DNA of 64,000 nt from JAUVPB01 sp965223695 (GCA_965223695.1 CBDCXJ010000007.1:1-64000); one strand, 5' to 3'. Numbered from the stretch's first letter, positions 51,907 to 60,990 are shown. Numbers and translations: made by a program. The notes: generated from the sequence alone by a model not told the origin.

Positions 51907-52791
51907 CTAGATGGTTGCGTACCAGCGGGCCAGCTCCGAGCCGATCAGCTCGGGATTGTCCTCCTGCAGGTAGTGAATCCCGTCACCGATATCGACCGTC
52001 TCGAGGTTCGGCATGTTGGCCTCCGCCCATGCGGCCCGCTCCTCGCGGATGATCCCGCCCGGCTGCGCGGTGAACATCAGCTTCGGGAGCTGTGACTCGG
52101 TCAGGCGCTTCGAGTACTCGTTCACCGTGGCGGTCATATCGGCCGGCTTCCCCTCGATCGGAATCTCCTTCGGCCACACGCGTATCGGCTTGCGACTGCG
52201 CCCGCTCGGGAACGGCTCCGCATAGCGACGCTTGGCCTCGTCGCTGAGCCCGCGCGCCACCGCCTGCGGCAACAGCTGCTTCACGAACGCGTTCAAGACC
52301 ACGATGAACAACCAGCCGACTCCGGGCGTCCGGAACATCTTGAAGCCGCGTCGGAACTCGGGCGGGAAGTCGCTCCAGCGCTCGGTCTTGATGATCGCCT
52401 CCATGAACGCGATGCCCCGGACGTTGTCCTCGTGTCGCATGGCGTAGTGGAAACCAAGCCCCGAGCCCCAGTCGTGGATCACGAGCGTGATGTTCTTCAG
52501 CCCGAGCTTCTCGATGAAACCCTCGAGATAGTGGGCGTGGTCGTAGAAGCGGTAGTCGATGTCGGGCTTTTCCGATTTACCGAAGCCGATCAGGTCGGGC
52601 GCGATGCAGCGGGCCTGTGAGCTCAGGTGGGGAATGACGTTGCGCCACAGGTATGACGACGTCGGGTTGCCGTGCAGGAAGAGCACGGGATCGCCCGAGC
52701 CCTCGTCGATGTAGTGCATGCGCGAGCCGTGCACGTCGACGAACTGCGACGAGAACGGGAACTCGGCAGGGATCACCGCGGCACTGGCCAT
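51907..52791 (-). CDS. dhaA: Haloalkane dehalogenase
   Basis: A 294-residue alpha/beta hydrolase. The halide-binding and catalytic residues fit the LinB/DhaA group: HGNPTSSYLWRN (asparagine), nucleophile aspartate and tryptophan in VIHDWGSGLGF, acid in GIAFMEAI, and base histidine in DGIHYLQEDNPELIG. It hydrolyses C-halogen bonds to alcohols. It is a single gene; no dehalogenation partners lie near. Start ATG 52791. Related epoxide hydrolases lack this HDWG and MEAI combination. Confidence 0.9.
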   Translation of the reverse strand: MASAAVIPAEFPFSSQFVDVHGSRMHYIDEGSGDPVLFLHGNPTSSYLWRNVIPHLSSQARCIAPDLIGFGKSEKPDIDYRFYDHAHYLEGFIEKLGLKNITLVIHDWGSGLGFHYAMRHEDNVRGIAFMEAIIKTERWSDFPPEFRRGFKMFRTPGVGWLFIVVLNAFVKQLLPQAVARGLSDEAKRRYAEPFPSGRSRKPIRVWPKEIPIEGKPADMTATVNEYSKRLTESQLPKLMFTAQPGGIIREERAAWAEANMPNLETVDIGDGIHYLQEDNPELIGSELARWYATI

Positions 52792-52884
52792 TGCGTCAGC
52801 TCCTGTCTAGAGATTGCGCGGCGGATTCTGGCGCACCGCGTCGCCGAGCACAAGTGCCGCTGTTGCGCCGAGGGTGGCGAGGCG

Positions 52885-53298
52885 CTAGTCGACCGCGGCA
52901 AGTAGCTCGGCGATGAGCGCCGGCTTGTCGTTCCGGGCAGCTTCGATGAAGCCCGGCGCCGCGATCGTCCCCTCGTTGTGGGTCGCGCTCCAGGCGATGA
53001 TCTCGACGAGGATCGGGATCAGGCCCTTGCCCTTCTCGGTCAGTCGGTACGAGTAGCGCCGGCCGTCACCCGGGTCGCGCGTTTTCGTGATGATCCCGCT
53101 GTCCTCGAGGCGAGCCAGGCGGTCGGCCAGGATGTTGGTTGCGACTCCTTCCGCCGAGTCCCGGATCTCGGAGAACGAGTGCTTGCCGCGGAGCGCGATG
53201 TCGCGGATCACGAGCAGCGTCCAACGGTCGCCGAACAGGTCGAGTGCTGCGCTGAGCGCGCAGTCCGAGCGCTGCTTTCCATCCATCGGGTTCATCAT
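52885..53298 (-). CDS. HxlR-type winged-helix regulator
   Basis: A 137-residue regulator. The HxlR pattern is clear: CALSAALDLFGDRWTLLVIR, then GKHSFSEIRDSAEGVATNIL, ADRLARLEDSGIITK and the wing DGRRYSYRLTEKGKGL. These usually respond to reactive aldehydes, quinones or oxidants. A perfect 14-base palindrome lies seven bases upstream of the first ATG, which suggests autoregulation. The small gene at 53343 is upstream on the same strand and may be the target. Confidence 0.92.
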   Translation of the reverse strand: MMNPMDGKQRSDCALSAALDLFGDRWTLLVIRDIALRGKHSFSEIRDSAEGVATNILADRLARLEDSGIITKTRDPGDGRRYSYRLTEKGKGLIPILVEIIAWSATHNEGTIAAPGFIEAARNDKPALIAELLAAVD

Positions 53299-53304
53299 GC
53301 CAGA

Positions 53305-53318
53305 CGTCTTGCAAGACG
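53305..53318. promoter_or_regulatory. Palindrome upstream of the HxlR gene
   Basis: CGTCTTGCAAGACG is a perfect 14-base palindrome just before the regulator's start codon. An autoregulatory operator for the HxlR dimer is the simplest reading. Confidence 0.5.
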
Positions 53319-53342
53319 AAACGCGTCTCGTAGCAGCGTCGG

Positions 53343-53645
53343 CTAGGTCGCCAGGAGCCGGTAGTTGCCGAGTACGGTCGCGTCCTGCAGATCGGGCTTG
53401 CCGCCGGGATCGCAGCGCTCGACGACGTCGGCCAGGAAGGTCCTGAAGGAGGGGAGCGCACTCAGCGGGTTTGGCTCGTCGACCTCGGCGACGTGGATGA
53501 ACGTTCCATCGTCGAGGCGGAACGCGCCGTAGCGTACGCCAGCGGTCGCGTTCTCCCGGAGCTCGGCGAACACGGCTTCTGCGAGTCGCTGGTTCTCGTC
53601 AGCCTGGTCGTCTCGGGGGCGATAGCGGACTACGTAGGTCTTCAT
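53343..53645 (-). CDS. Small protein, possible dimeric alpha/beta-barrel monooxygenase fold
   Basis: 100 residues beginning MKTYVVRYRPRDDQADENQR and continuing VRYGAFRLDDGTFIHVAEVD, a strand-helix-strand pattern like EthD/ABM-type alpha+beta-barrel proteins. No catalytic residue can be named. It sits between its own promoter and the HxlR gene, so it may be the gene that regulator controls. The family assignment is tentative. Confidence 0.6.
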   Translation of the reverse strand: MKTYVVRYRPRDDQADENQRLAEAVFAELRENATAGVRYGAFRLDDGTFIHVAEVDEPNPLSALPSFRTFLADVVERCDPGGKPDLQDATVLGNYRLLAT

Positions 53646-53676
53646 CTCGTCTCCATGCAGTCTGGCGGCCGGAACT

Positions 53677-53695
53677 GTTACTTGTAAAAGGCAAC
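53677..53695. promoter_or_regulatory. Imperfect inverted repeat upstream of the small protein gene
   Basis: GTTACTTGTAAAAGGCAAC, with arms GTTnCnT and its mirror, lies about 32 bases upstream of the ATG at 53645. It is AT-rich compared with its surroundings and could be the second site of the HxlR regulator. Confidence 0.35.
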
Positions 53696-53753
53696 ATACC
53701 AGGAAGACTTCGCTTTTGCAACTAATCTGCCGGGCAGCGCACGCCGGCCGCGA

Positions 53754-54962
53754 CTAGTGGGTACCCGCCGAGGAGCGCTCCGAGACCGCTCGATCCTCGC
53801 GGAATCGCGTCAGCGCGTAGGGCGCGATCAGCTCGGGGACACGGCCAGTGGCGACGTGCTCGGCCATCTTCAGCCCGCCGATCGGGATCGTCTTGAAGCC
53901 GCCCGTGCCCCAACCGGCGGTGATCGAGAAGCCGTCGATGCCGGTCGGGCCCATGATCGGCGAGTAGTCGGGTGTGAGGTCGCAGGTGCCCGTCCACTGG
54001 CGCAGGATGCGGACGTTCGCCATCCAGGGGAAGAGGAGCAGGAACGCCGCCGACAGCTCCGCGAGGAAAGGAAACGTCGAGCGGGCCGAGTAGCTCGTGT
54101 AGCGGTCGATCTCACCACCGGCAACGAACTCGCCCCGTGGACTCTGTGACACGTAAGCGAGCAGGGCCGACGAGAACATGATCGGATCGAAGACCGGCCG
54201 GTAGGGCTCGGTCACGAGCGCCTGCAGCGGGTGGGTCGAGATCGGCAGCGGCACGCCGGCCATGGCGGCCACCGCGGTCGAGTATCCGGCCGTTGCCGAG
54301 ACGACGTGTCCCGCCGCGATCGGGCCGGCCGTGGTCGTCACACCCGTGCAGACGCCGTCGCCGACCTCGATGCCGGTTACCTCCACACCCTGGTGCACCT
54401 CGACACCGAGACGCTGCGCCGCGCTCGCGTAGCCCCAGACGACGGCGTCGTGGCGAACGATCGCCCCGGGTGGGTGGTACGAGGCACCGACGACGGGCAG
54501 TCGCCCGCCGCAGGTCATGTCGAGAGCCGGGCATAGCTCGGCGATCTCGTCGACGCCGATCAGCTCGGTCTCGACACCGAAGGCGCGGTTCAGCTGCACG
54601 CGCTCGCGCTCGCCGTGCAGCGCTCCTTCGGAGTGGACGAGCCAGAGCATCCCGCGGCGTGAGAAGAGCACGTTGAAGTCGAGCTCCTGCGCGAGCGTCG
54701 AGTACATCTCGACGCCTTCCCGGAAGAACGGCAGCGATTCGGGCGCCTTGTAGTTCGCGCGGACGACGGTCGTGTTTCGTCCGGTGTTTCCCGCGCCGAT
54801 GTAGTTGCGCTCGAGGACGGCGACGTTGGTGATGCCGTGGCGTGCGGCGAGATAGTACGCCGTCGCGAGGCCGTGGCCGCCGCCGCCGATGATGACAACG
54901 TCGTAGCTCGCCTTGAGCTCGCGCTCGCGCAGGAACGTGCGGCGTCGGAGGAGGCCGCTCAT
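53754..54962 (-). CDS. soxB: Sarcosine oxidase subunit beta
   Basis: A 402-residue FAD/FMN subunit. The N-terminus has YDVVIIGGGGHGLATAYYLA, then NYIGAGNTGRNTTVVRANY, which holds the FAD attachment region of the beta subunit, and the C-terminal GFSITAGWGTGGFKTIPIGG. It oxidises sarcosine at the N-methyl group. Gene order on the minus strand is D-A-G-B, rather than the common B-D-A-G; soxB is last and overlaps soxG by four bases. Confidence 0.92.
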   Translation of the reverse strand: MSGLLRRRTFLRERELKASYDVVIIGGGGHGLATAYYLAARHGITNVAVLERNYIGAGNTGRNTTVVRANYKAPESLPFFREGVEMYSTLAQELDFNVLFSRRGMLWLVHSEGALHGERERVQLNRAFGVETELIGVDEIAELCPALDMTCGGRLPVVGASYHPPGAIVRHDAVVWGYASAAQRLGVEVHQGVEVTGIEVGDGVCTGVTTTAGPIAAGHVVSATAGYSTAVAAMAGVPLPISTHPLQALVTEPYRPVFDPIMFSSALLAYVSQSPRGEFVAGGEIDRYTSYSARSTFPFLAELSAAFLLLFPWMANVRILRQWTGTCDLTPDYSPIMGPTGIDGFSITAGWGTGGFKTIPIGGLKMAEHVATGRVPELIAPYALTRFREDRAVSERSSAGTH

Positions 54963-55447
54963 GCGTCGAGGGGGCCGAGCTCGGCCGGCTCGATCTCGCG
55001 CACGCCGAGGTCAGCGCAGGCGGCGAGCACGCGCTGGCGTACGTGATGGGCAGCTGTCGACTCGACGAGGACGTGGAGCGCGTCACTCAGAACGATCGCC
55101 TTCGCGGGAACCTCGGCGAACGCCGCCTGGATGAATGCGGGGCGGCTCGGCGGAGGCTTGACGGTTGTGAGTCTTGTGAGTACGGACTGGACTGCCGAGC
55201 CGGTGATGGTCACGACCGACCAGCCATCGGTCGCGTCCACGATGAGGGCGCCGGGATCCTCGTTACGGACAGCAGCCGTCGCTTCATCGGTCAGGCGCGC
55301 CCGCGTCGCGGCCGGCCCGATCACGAGGAGCTCGCCAGGCGCTACCCGGTAGCAGCCCGCCGCCGATGGCGGCCGGAGGCCGTCGAGCACGCTCGGCGCC
55401 GCCAGGCAGCTGACGACGGCGGCGTTGGAGGTCCGCAGCTCAAGCAC
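54959..55447 (-). CDS. soxG: Sarcosine oxidase subunit gamma
   Basis: A 162-residue GcvT-like accessory subunit. It has the VDATDGWSVVTITGSAVQSV core and GCYRVAPGELLVIGP, typical of the short SoxG proteins. It has no catalytic residues and stabilises the heterotetramer. It overlaps soxA (eight bases) at its start and soxB (four) at its end. Confidence 0.82.
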   Translation of the reverse strand: MLELRTSNAAVVSCLAAPSVLDGLRPPSAAGCYRVAPGELLVIGPAATRARLTDEATAAVRNEDPGALIVDATDGWSVVTITGSAVQSVLTRLTTVKPPPSRPAFIQAAFAEVPAKAIVLSDALHVLVESTAAHHVRQRVLAACADLGVREIEPAELGPLDA

Positions 55448-58067
55448 GCAGCCGCTCCCGCGTCGGGTCGTAGAACGGCTCCGTGACGACGCGTCCCACG
55501 GCGCCAGCTGCCTCGACCCGATCGGGGAAGGCTCCGTTTGTCCGGAGCAGCCAACCGAGGGCGACGCCGCGCTCGAGCACCGGTGAGCGGCACGCAGAGG
55601 TCAGGTGCCCGGCGTGCGCTCCCTGGGTGCTCAGCGTGGATCCCTCAGGGGGTGCCGCGTCGCCGAAGTCGAGCATCGCGAGCCGTTGTCTTGGCTCGAG
55701 CGTGGCAAGGCGTTCGAGCGCGGCCTTGCCGACGAACTGGCGCTTGTCGGGCTTGACCGCCCAGTCGAAGCCGAGCTTTGCTGGGGTCGAGTCGAAGTCG
55801 GTGTCCTGGCCGACGAGGATGTGGCCTTTCTCGAGCCGCAGCACACGTGTCGCCTCGAGGCCGACGGGTCGGACGCCAAGACCGGCGCCAGCCTCGAGCA
55901 ACGCGTCCCATAGTTGGCGGCTCGACGAGCTCGGGTGGTGTAGCTCGAACCCGAGTTCACCGACGAATCCGAGTCGCATCGCGAGGCACGGCACGTCCGC
56001 GATGTCGACCTCGCGCAAGCCCATGAACGGGAACGAGCTGCTCTCGAGTGGATCGGCGCACAGCGGTGCGAGTAGCTCTCGCGTGCGCGGCCCGGTGACG
56101 TTGATGGCACCCAGGGCGGCTGTCTGGTTGACGATGTGAACCTCGAGCCCCCAGGTCTCGGCCCAGTCGCGCATCCAGGTCTCGGCGTGGTCGACCGCCG
56201 AGCTCGAGAAGGTCAGGTAGTAGCCGCCGCCGGGGAGTGCGCAGACCATGCCGTCGTCGAGCAGGCTGCCGGCCTCGTTGAGCAGGAGTGCGTAGCGAGT
56301 GCTGCCGGGCGCGAGGTCAGAGATGTGGCACGGGTAGAGGCGCTCGAGGAACTCGGTGGCGTCTGGGCCCGCCACGCGGAACTTCCCGAGCGTGCCGTTG
56401 TCGATCACGCCCACGGCTCGGCGTACCGCCCAGTACTCGGCGAGCCAGTCGCCGTAGCTCTCGGTCCTGCGCCAGGAGCCGATCCAGCCCATGTCGGCGC
56501 CCAGCTCGAGGTGTCGGTCGTGCAGCGCCGTGTGCTTCTCGTGCGGCAGGTGCACACCGGCGGCCGCGTCCGCGAGGCTGAGCGGTCGGGCGGGAGGGCG
56601 CGCTGTCGTGGCGGCGCTTGGTGGGCCCTCACCTACGCGCTCGTGGACGAAGGCCCGCAGGTGCTCGTGGCAGAGCGCTCCCTGGCAGGGCCCCATGGTG
56701 GCGGTCGTGTAGCGCTTGAGCAGCTCGGTCGAGCGGAATCCCTCGGCCCAGGCGTCCTCGAGGTCTGTGACGCGGACGTCCTCGCAGAGGCAGGCGAAGC
56801 CGGCCGTGCCCACGGCGGGCGGCTCCGGTGCTCGCGCGGGCGCGTTGCTCGCGGCCTCGATCGCGGCGCGTCCGCTCGCGCAGGCCTCCTCGACGCTGCA
56901 GCCTGGCATCACGGCGTCGCCTGCGCCCACGACGGGCAGGCCATCGGCCTGTCGAAGCAGGCCGTCACGGGGTACGAGCCCGAGGCTCAGGACAAGGGCG
57001 TCACAGCGAACGCGGGTCCGCTTCCCACCTGCGGCGATGTCGACCGATTTCACGCCGCGCCGTCCGCGGGCGGCGACGATCTCGCCGTCAACGAGCACCC
57101 GTGCGCCGCCGCCCAGCTCACCGCTCAGTCGCTCGGGCACGGCGCAGGCCGCGACATCAATCCTCGCGCGCTGGAGTGCGTCGAGATGCTCGGCGATCTC
57201 GGGCGTGTTTCCGGCGAGGACGACGGTCGAGCCAGGCGCGAGCCCGTGCGCGTGCAGCATCCGGCTCGCACCGCGGCCGAGCCAGACGCCGGGAAGGTCG
57301 TTGCCCGCGAACACCCCGTGGCGCTCAGTCGCGCCCGTGGCGACGACGACGCGCTCGGGGTGAACGTGGTGCATGCGGTCCTCGGCTGCGAGCGGGACGA
57401 GCGGGCCCTCGTACACGCCGACTGCTGTGGCGTGCTCGAGGACGGTGATGTCGCCGCGCTCGCGAATCTGTTCCCGCAGCTCTTCGAGGCGCCGCCGGCC
57501 TGCACCCGGCGGGAGCTTCTCGCCGATCGCGCCCTCGTCGGCCAGGACGACGACGGTCCCTCGCTCGGCGGCTGCGAGGGCAGCGGACGACCCTGCGAGC
57601 CCCCCGCCGATGACGAGCAGCTCCGGGTGATGGTGCTCGACCTCGCGCGGTGTAGCGGTCGCGTCGAGCGGCAGCCGGCCCAGGCCGGTGAGACGGTGAA
57701 TGAAGCGCTCCGCAATCCGCCAGGCGACGCGGGGCCGGACGAGGGTCTTGTAGTAGAACCCGACCGGCAGGAGCCTGCGCACGCACCAGAGGACCGAGAG
57801 CATGTCGCGCTCGGCCGACGGCCAGCCCGAGCCTCGGGCGACGACCTGGCCCTCGCGGGCGGGCGTCACGCACGTCCGGACGCCCGGGTCGCCGTCGACC
57901 GTCATGTGGCAGTTGGGACAGTCGCCGGTCAGGCAGTAGAGGCCGCGCCGCCGATGGAACTTGAACGAGCGCGAGAAGGTCCGCACCCCTGCCCGGAAGA
58001 GCGCCGAGGCGATCATGTCGCCCGGCTCGATCGCGACCGGCCGACCCTCGAAATCAACGGATGGCAC
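55440..58067 (-). CDS. soxA: Sarcosine oxidase subunit alpha
   Basis: 875 residues, shorter than the 950-1,000 typical for SoxA. The N-terminal Fer2-like domain reads GLYCLTGDCPNCHMTVDG and later RTC, so it keeps four cluster-type cysteines that heterotetrameric oxidases usually lack. Next come a pyridine-nucleotide/FAD domain (LLVIGGGLAGSSAALAAAER), a cysteine-rich BFD-like segment (FACLCEDVR, MGPCQGALCHEH), and a C-terminal GcvT fold (about 520-875) that binds tetrahydrofolate and captures the formaldehyde unit. It overlaps soxD by 14 bases. Confidence 0.9.
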   Translation of the reverse strand: MPSVDFEGRPVAIEPGDMIASALFRAGVRTFSRSFKFHRRRGLYCLTGDCPNCHMTVDGDPGVRTCVTPAREGQVVARGSGWPSAERDMLSVLWCVRRLLPVGFYYKTLVRPRVAWRIAERFIHRLTGLGRLPLDATATPREVEHHHPELLVIGGGLAGSSAALAAAERGTVVVLADEGAIGEKLPPGAGRRRLEELREQIRERGDITVLEHATAVGVYEGPLVPLAAEDRMHHVHPERVVVATGATERHGVFAGNDLPGVWLGRGASRMLHAHGLAPGSTVVLAGNTPEIAEHLDALQRARIDVAACAVPERLSGELGGGARVLVDGEIVAARGRRGVKSVDIAAGGKRTRVRCDALVLSLGLVPRDGLLRQADGLPVVGAGDAVMPGCSVEEACASGRAAIEAASNAPARAPEPPAVGTAGFACLCEDVRVTDLEDAWAEGFRSTELLKRYTTATMGPCQGALCHEHLRAFVHERVGEGPPSAATTARPPARPLSLADAAAGVHLPHEKHTALHDRHLELGADMGWIGSWRRTESYGDWLAEYWAVRRAVGVIDNGTLGKFRVAGPDATEFLERLYPCHISDLAPGSTRYALLLNEAGSLLDDGMVCALPGGGYYLTFSSSAVDHAETWMRDWAETWGLEVHIVNQTAALGAINVTGPRTRELLAPLCADPLESSSFPFMGLREVDIADVPCLAMRLGFVGELGFELHHPSSSSRQLWDALLEAGAGLGVRPVGLEATRVLRLEKGHILVGQDTDFDSTPAKLGFDWAVKPDKRQFVGKAALERLATLEPRQRLAMLDFGDAAPPEGSTLSTQGAHAGHLTSACRSPVLERGVALGWLLRTNGAFPDRVEAAGAVGRVVTEPFYDPTRERLRA

Positions 58068-58296
58068 GGATCTCGTTCGTCCGGGTATCGCGCTCGACGG
58101 TCAGGTGGCGCCGGCAGCCTGCGTAGTGGAACCAGCGCTCGGTCTGGACGCCGGCGACGTTCGGCTTCAACCAGACCCGCTCGAAGTCGCGCTCGAGCGA
58201 GTCACCGGGCGCTGCGAGCGGCGGGGCCTCGCCATCGAACCAGTACTCGGTGTAGGGCCGGCTGCCACACCTCGGGCAGTCGAGCCTCAGAGCCAC
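58054..58296 (-). CDS. soxD: Sarcosine oxidase subunit delta
   Basis: An 80-residue zinc-binding subunit. CPRCGSRPYTEYWFDGEA holds the first cysteine pair; WFHYAGCRRHLTVERDT holds the second set of ligands (Cys and His), as in SoxD. It starts at GTG 58296 and overlaps soxA by 14 bases. Size and motifs match the family. Confidence 0.93.
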   Translation of the reverse strand: MALRLDCPRCGSRPYTEYWFDGEAPPLAAPGDSLERDFERVWLKPNVAGVQTERWFHYAGCRRHLTVERDTRTNEIRAIR

Positions 58297-58319
58297 GGGG
58301 AGCTAGACGGAACGATCAT

Positions 58320-58868
58320 CTAGAGCCCGGCGGTGTCGAACTCGAAGACCGTGCCGAAGCGCTCCTCGTAGTCGACCCACTGGGTGCGGCGCCATTCGGA
58401 CTGCGGTCCGTTGAGCTCGGCGCTCGTGGCCTCGTCGGTCAGCATGATGAAGTCCGCGCGCGGCGGACGCGCCGGGAAGCGGCCGACGGCATGCCAGGTG
58501 CCAGCCTTCATCACGTAGCCCGCTCCCACGTCGGCGAGGAAGGCGCTGATGTCCTCGGCGTTCGGCACCGCGTCGGGGTCATCGGGGTCGGTCGGCGCCC
58601 CGACGGCGACGAGCTGAGCGCCAACGATCGGAATGACCGTCTGCGCCACGCTGTGATGGCGCTCGATGGCCGAGAAGCGCGGCTCGGAGTAGTCGGTCGT
58701 GAAGAAGAGAAGCTGGGCATTGGCGTCGGCGTGAAACGGCGCCGCCCAGCCCTGAAGCCCCGCGAGCGCGAGGTCGGGATCGCGCTGCTGGCGCCCCAGG
58801 AGCTCGCCAAAGGGAGCAAACGCCTCCTCGGTCAGCGGCTGGACCGCGAGCTTGTGAACGTCGGCCAT
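58320..58868 (-). CDS. Ureidoglycolate lyase-family protein
   Basis: A 182-residue AllA-type cupin. ERHHSVAQTVIPI carries the first metal-type histidines, and AGTWHAVGRFP the later one. Known reaction: ureidoglycolate to glyoxylate and urea. It is six bases after the FAD oxidoreductase and 23 before soxD. In a sarcosine/N-carbamoyl pathway it could handle a ureido acid side product. The enzyme name is by family only. Confidence 0.82.
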   Translation of the reverse strand: MADVHKLAVQPLTEEAFAPFGELLGRQQRDPDLALAGLQGWAAPFHADANAQLLFFTTDYSEPRFSAIERHHSVAQTVIPIVGAQLVAVGAPTDPDDPDAVPNAEDISAFLADVGAGYVMKAGTWHAVGRFPARPPRADFIMLTDEATSAELNGPQSEWRRTQWVDYEERFGTVFEFDTAGL

Positions 58869-58874
58869 CTAGAT

Positions 58875-60266
58875 CTACTCCTCCTTGTTCTCGACCGGGA
58901 CGAGGCCGGTCGGCGCGAGGCTAGCAAGCCGTCGCGTCGCCCAGCCGGCGCGCTGGCCCCTGTCGTCGGCGGCCTCCTTGCGGGCGACGGCACCCCGCAC
59001 CAGCCGACCGCCGACGTAGCGAACCGGCTCGGGTGGGAACCCTCCCGTCGGGCCGCTTGCCAGTCCGAGGGAAGACCACTCGTCGTCGCGCCGGAGGGCG
59101 AGCGACGCGAGGATACGGCCGCCGAGGAAGCTCGGCCCAACGCCGTTGCCTGAGTAGCCGACGCCGTATGCGACCGTGCCGTTCTCGCCCAGCCTGCCGA
59201 AGAACGGAAGCCCGGTCGTCGAGCGGTCGATCGGCCCGGTCCAGCTCAGCGGAACGCCGACATCGGACAGCATGGGGTAGAAGGCACGCAGGCTCGCCGC
59301 GACGTCGCTCGCAAGGGGCGAGCGACCTTCGAAGCGTTGGCCGACGCGACCGTGGAACGCGAGGGTGCCGCCGCCCTTGCCGAAGGCGATCCGCCCGTCG
59401 CGCGTCGCCCGCCAGTAGTTGACCAGCATGCGTGAGTCCGAGATACCGACGCCGGTGCGAAGGCCGGCGCCGGCCAGCGCGTCGGGTGCCGGCTCGGTCA
59501 CGACCATGTCGCTCGAGACCACTGCGATCGCGCGGCGCAGCTCGCGGATGCGCGTTGCCCACGCATTGAGCGCGAGCACGACGGCGTCCGCGGACACGCT
59601 TCCGTCCTGTGTTCTCACGACGGGTCGGGCGCCGCGATCGAGCCCGACCATCGGAGAGCGCTCGAATACCCGTACACCTCGGTCGATCGCGACGCGCCGC
59701 AGACCGTGTGCGAGCAGCGCCGGCTGAACCGTCGCCGCGGTTGCCTCGAACACGCCCGCCAGCTGCGCCTGCGAGCCAGACCGGCTTGCCACCTCGTCGG
59801 GCTCGAGCTCGGTGAAGGGCGCGGCACCGCAGGCGCGAGCCTCGGCCAGCGTCGTCTCCCAGACGCCGATCTGGGCGGCGCTTGTCGCGGTCCAGAGCCA
59901 GCCGTCGGGCCGGTAGTGAGCGTCGATGTCGTTCAGCGCGCAGAACGCGCCCATCTGCTCGACTGCGTCCGCGGAGGCGCGAGCGATGCGGCCGCCCTCG
60001 TCGCCGCCGTACAGCTTCCGCAGCATCGCGATCTTGACCCAGAGCGAGAGCACGAAACCGCCGTTGCGGCCGCTGGCGCCACTTCCGCACGTCTGTGCCT
60101 CGATCAGCACGACCTCGAGTGAGGGCTCGAGCTCCTTGAGCCGGATCGCAGTCCATAGCCCCGTAAAGCCACCGCCGACGATGCAGACGTCAGCACGAAC
60201 GTTGCCCTCGAGCATCGGGGCTTCGACGAGCGGCGGCGCTTCGGCGAGCCAGTGGCTCTTCGCCAT
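58875..60266 (-). CDS. FAD-dependent amine/amino acid oxidoreductase (DAO family)
   Basis: 463 residues from ATG 60266, which follows AGGAG; the longer frame upstream is spurious. ADVCIVGGGFTGLWTAIRLK is the FAD fold, CGSGASGRNGGFV the conserved loop, and NGTVAYGVGYSGNGVGPSFL the C-terminal FAD contact. The closest named group is gamma-glutamylputrescine oxidase (PuuB)-like. It sits between the cysteine hydrolase and the AllA-like gene, so N-methyl amino acids or glycine-type amines are likely substrates. Confidence 0.87.
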   Translation of the reverse strand: MAKSHWLAEAPPLVEAPMLEGNVRADVCIVGGGFTGLWTAIRLKELEPSLEVVLIEAQTCGSGASGRNGGFVLSLWVKIAMLRKLYGGDEGGRIARASADAVEQMGAFCALNDIDAHYRPDGWLWTATSAAQIGVWETTLAEARACGAAPFTELEPDEVASRSGSQAQLAGVFEATAATVQPALLAHGLRRVAIDRGVRVFERSPMVGLDRGARPVVRTQDGSVSADAVVLALNAWATRIRELRRAIAVVSSDMVVTEPAPDALAGAGLRTGVGISDSRMLVNYWRATRDGRIAFGKGGGTLAFHGRVGQRFEGRSPLASDVAASLRAFYPMLSDVGVPLSWTGPIDRSTTGLPFFGRLGENGTVAYGVGYSGNGVGPSFLGGRILASLALRRDDEWSSLGLASGPTGGFPPEPVRYVGGRLVRGAVARKEAADDRGQRAGWATRRLASLAPTGLVPVENKEE

Positions 60267-60298
60267 CTCCTGTTCCCTCTGCCGACGTCCGCTCGGCG

Positions 60299-60979
60299 CT
60301 ACGTGACGGCCTGCGGTTCCCGCAGCTGCGACACGTACTCGATCATCGTGTCGGCCGTCGTCACCTCTGCGTAGCGGCAGTGCACGTCGCGCAGATTCGA
60401 CACGTGCCGCTCGTCGCCCCAGTCGCCGACGCAGTCCTCGGGAACGAGCGCGCGGTAGCCATAGGTGAACGCGTCGATCGTGGTGGCACGGATACAGCCC
60501 GACGTGGTGCAGCCCGTGATGATCACGGTGTCGCGCTGATGCGCCGCAAGCAATGACGGCAACGGCGTACCGGCGAAGATCGACGGCCAGTTCTTGGTGA
60601 GCAGGATGTCCGACTCGTCCCACACTCGATCGTCGACCCGCACCGACTTGCTGCCCTTGACGAGCTCGCGCATGCGCGGGATCTTGATCGTCCACATGCC
60701 GACGTCGTTCCCGTCCTCACGGAACGCGACCGTGGTCTGAAACACGGGCACGCCGGCAGCGCGGGCAGCATCGAGCAGTCGCGCCGTGTTGGTGACGCCG
60801 CGGTCGATCAGCGGCGCGGGATCGTGATCCCATTCCTCCGACAGCTCGGCTTCGCGCGGCAGTGTGAAGGCGTACTGGAAGTCGACCACGAGGATGGCCG
60901 GTCGTTGGCCCGGCTCGATCGGGTTCTCGCCGAAGCCGTAGCTCAGCCACTCGTCGTCTGCGCGGAACTCCACGGCCAT
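60299..60979 (-). CDS. N-carbamoylsarcosine amidase
   Basis: 226 residues from ATG 60979, five bases after AGGAGG; a second ATG at 61000 has no such site. The triad is aspartate in AILVVDFQYAF, lysine in LLTKNWPSIFAG, and cysteine in TGCTTSGCIRATTIDAF. GYRALVPEDCVGDWGDERHV is the closest part to known N-carbamoylsarcosine amidases, which yield sarcosine, CO2 and ammonia. It is the first gene of the minus-strand sarcosine operon and is divergent from hyuA, so substrate and product enzymes flank it on both sides. Confidence 0.88.
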   Translation of the reverse strand: MAVEFRADDEWLSYGFGENPIEPGQRPAILVVDFQYAFTLPREAELSEEWDHDPAPLIDRGVTNTARLLDAARAAGVPVFQTTVAFREDGNDVGMWTIKIPRMRELVKGSKSVRVDDRVWDESDILLTKNWPSIFAGTPLPSLLAAHQRDTVIITGCTTSGCIRATTIDAFTYGYRALVPEDCVGDWGDERHVSNLRDVHCRYAEVTTADTMIEYVSQLREPQAVT

Positions 60980-60984
60980 CAGTG

Positions 60985-60990
60985 CCTCCT
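60985..60990 (-). promoter_or_regulatory. Ribosome-binding site for N-carbamoylsarcosine amidase
   Basis: AGGAGG on the minus strand, five bases before ATG 60979. It decides against the ATG at 61000. Confidence 0.7.

Noticed and set aside
56136..59153. A 1,005-codon open frame on the plus strand
   Set aside because: It lies antisense to soxA, soxD and the AllA-like gene, all of which have clear family motifs. It is low-complexity and rich in Arg, Ala and Gly, as expected from the reverse strand of high-GC coding DNA.
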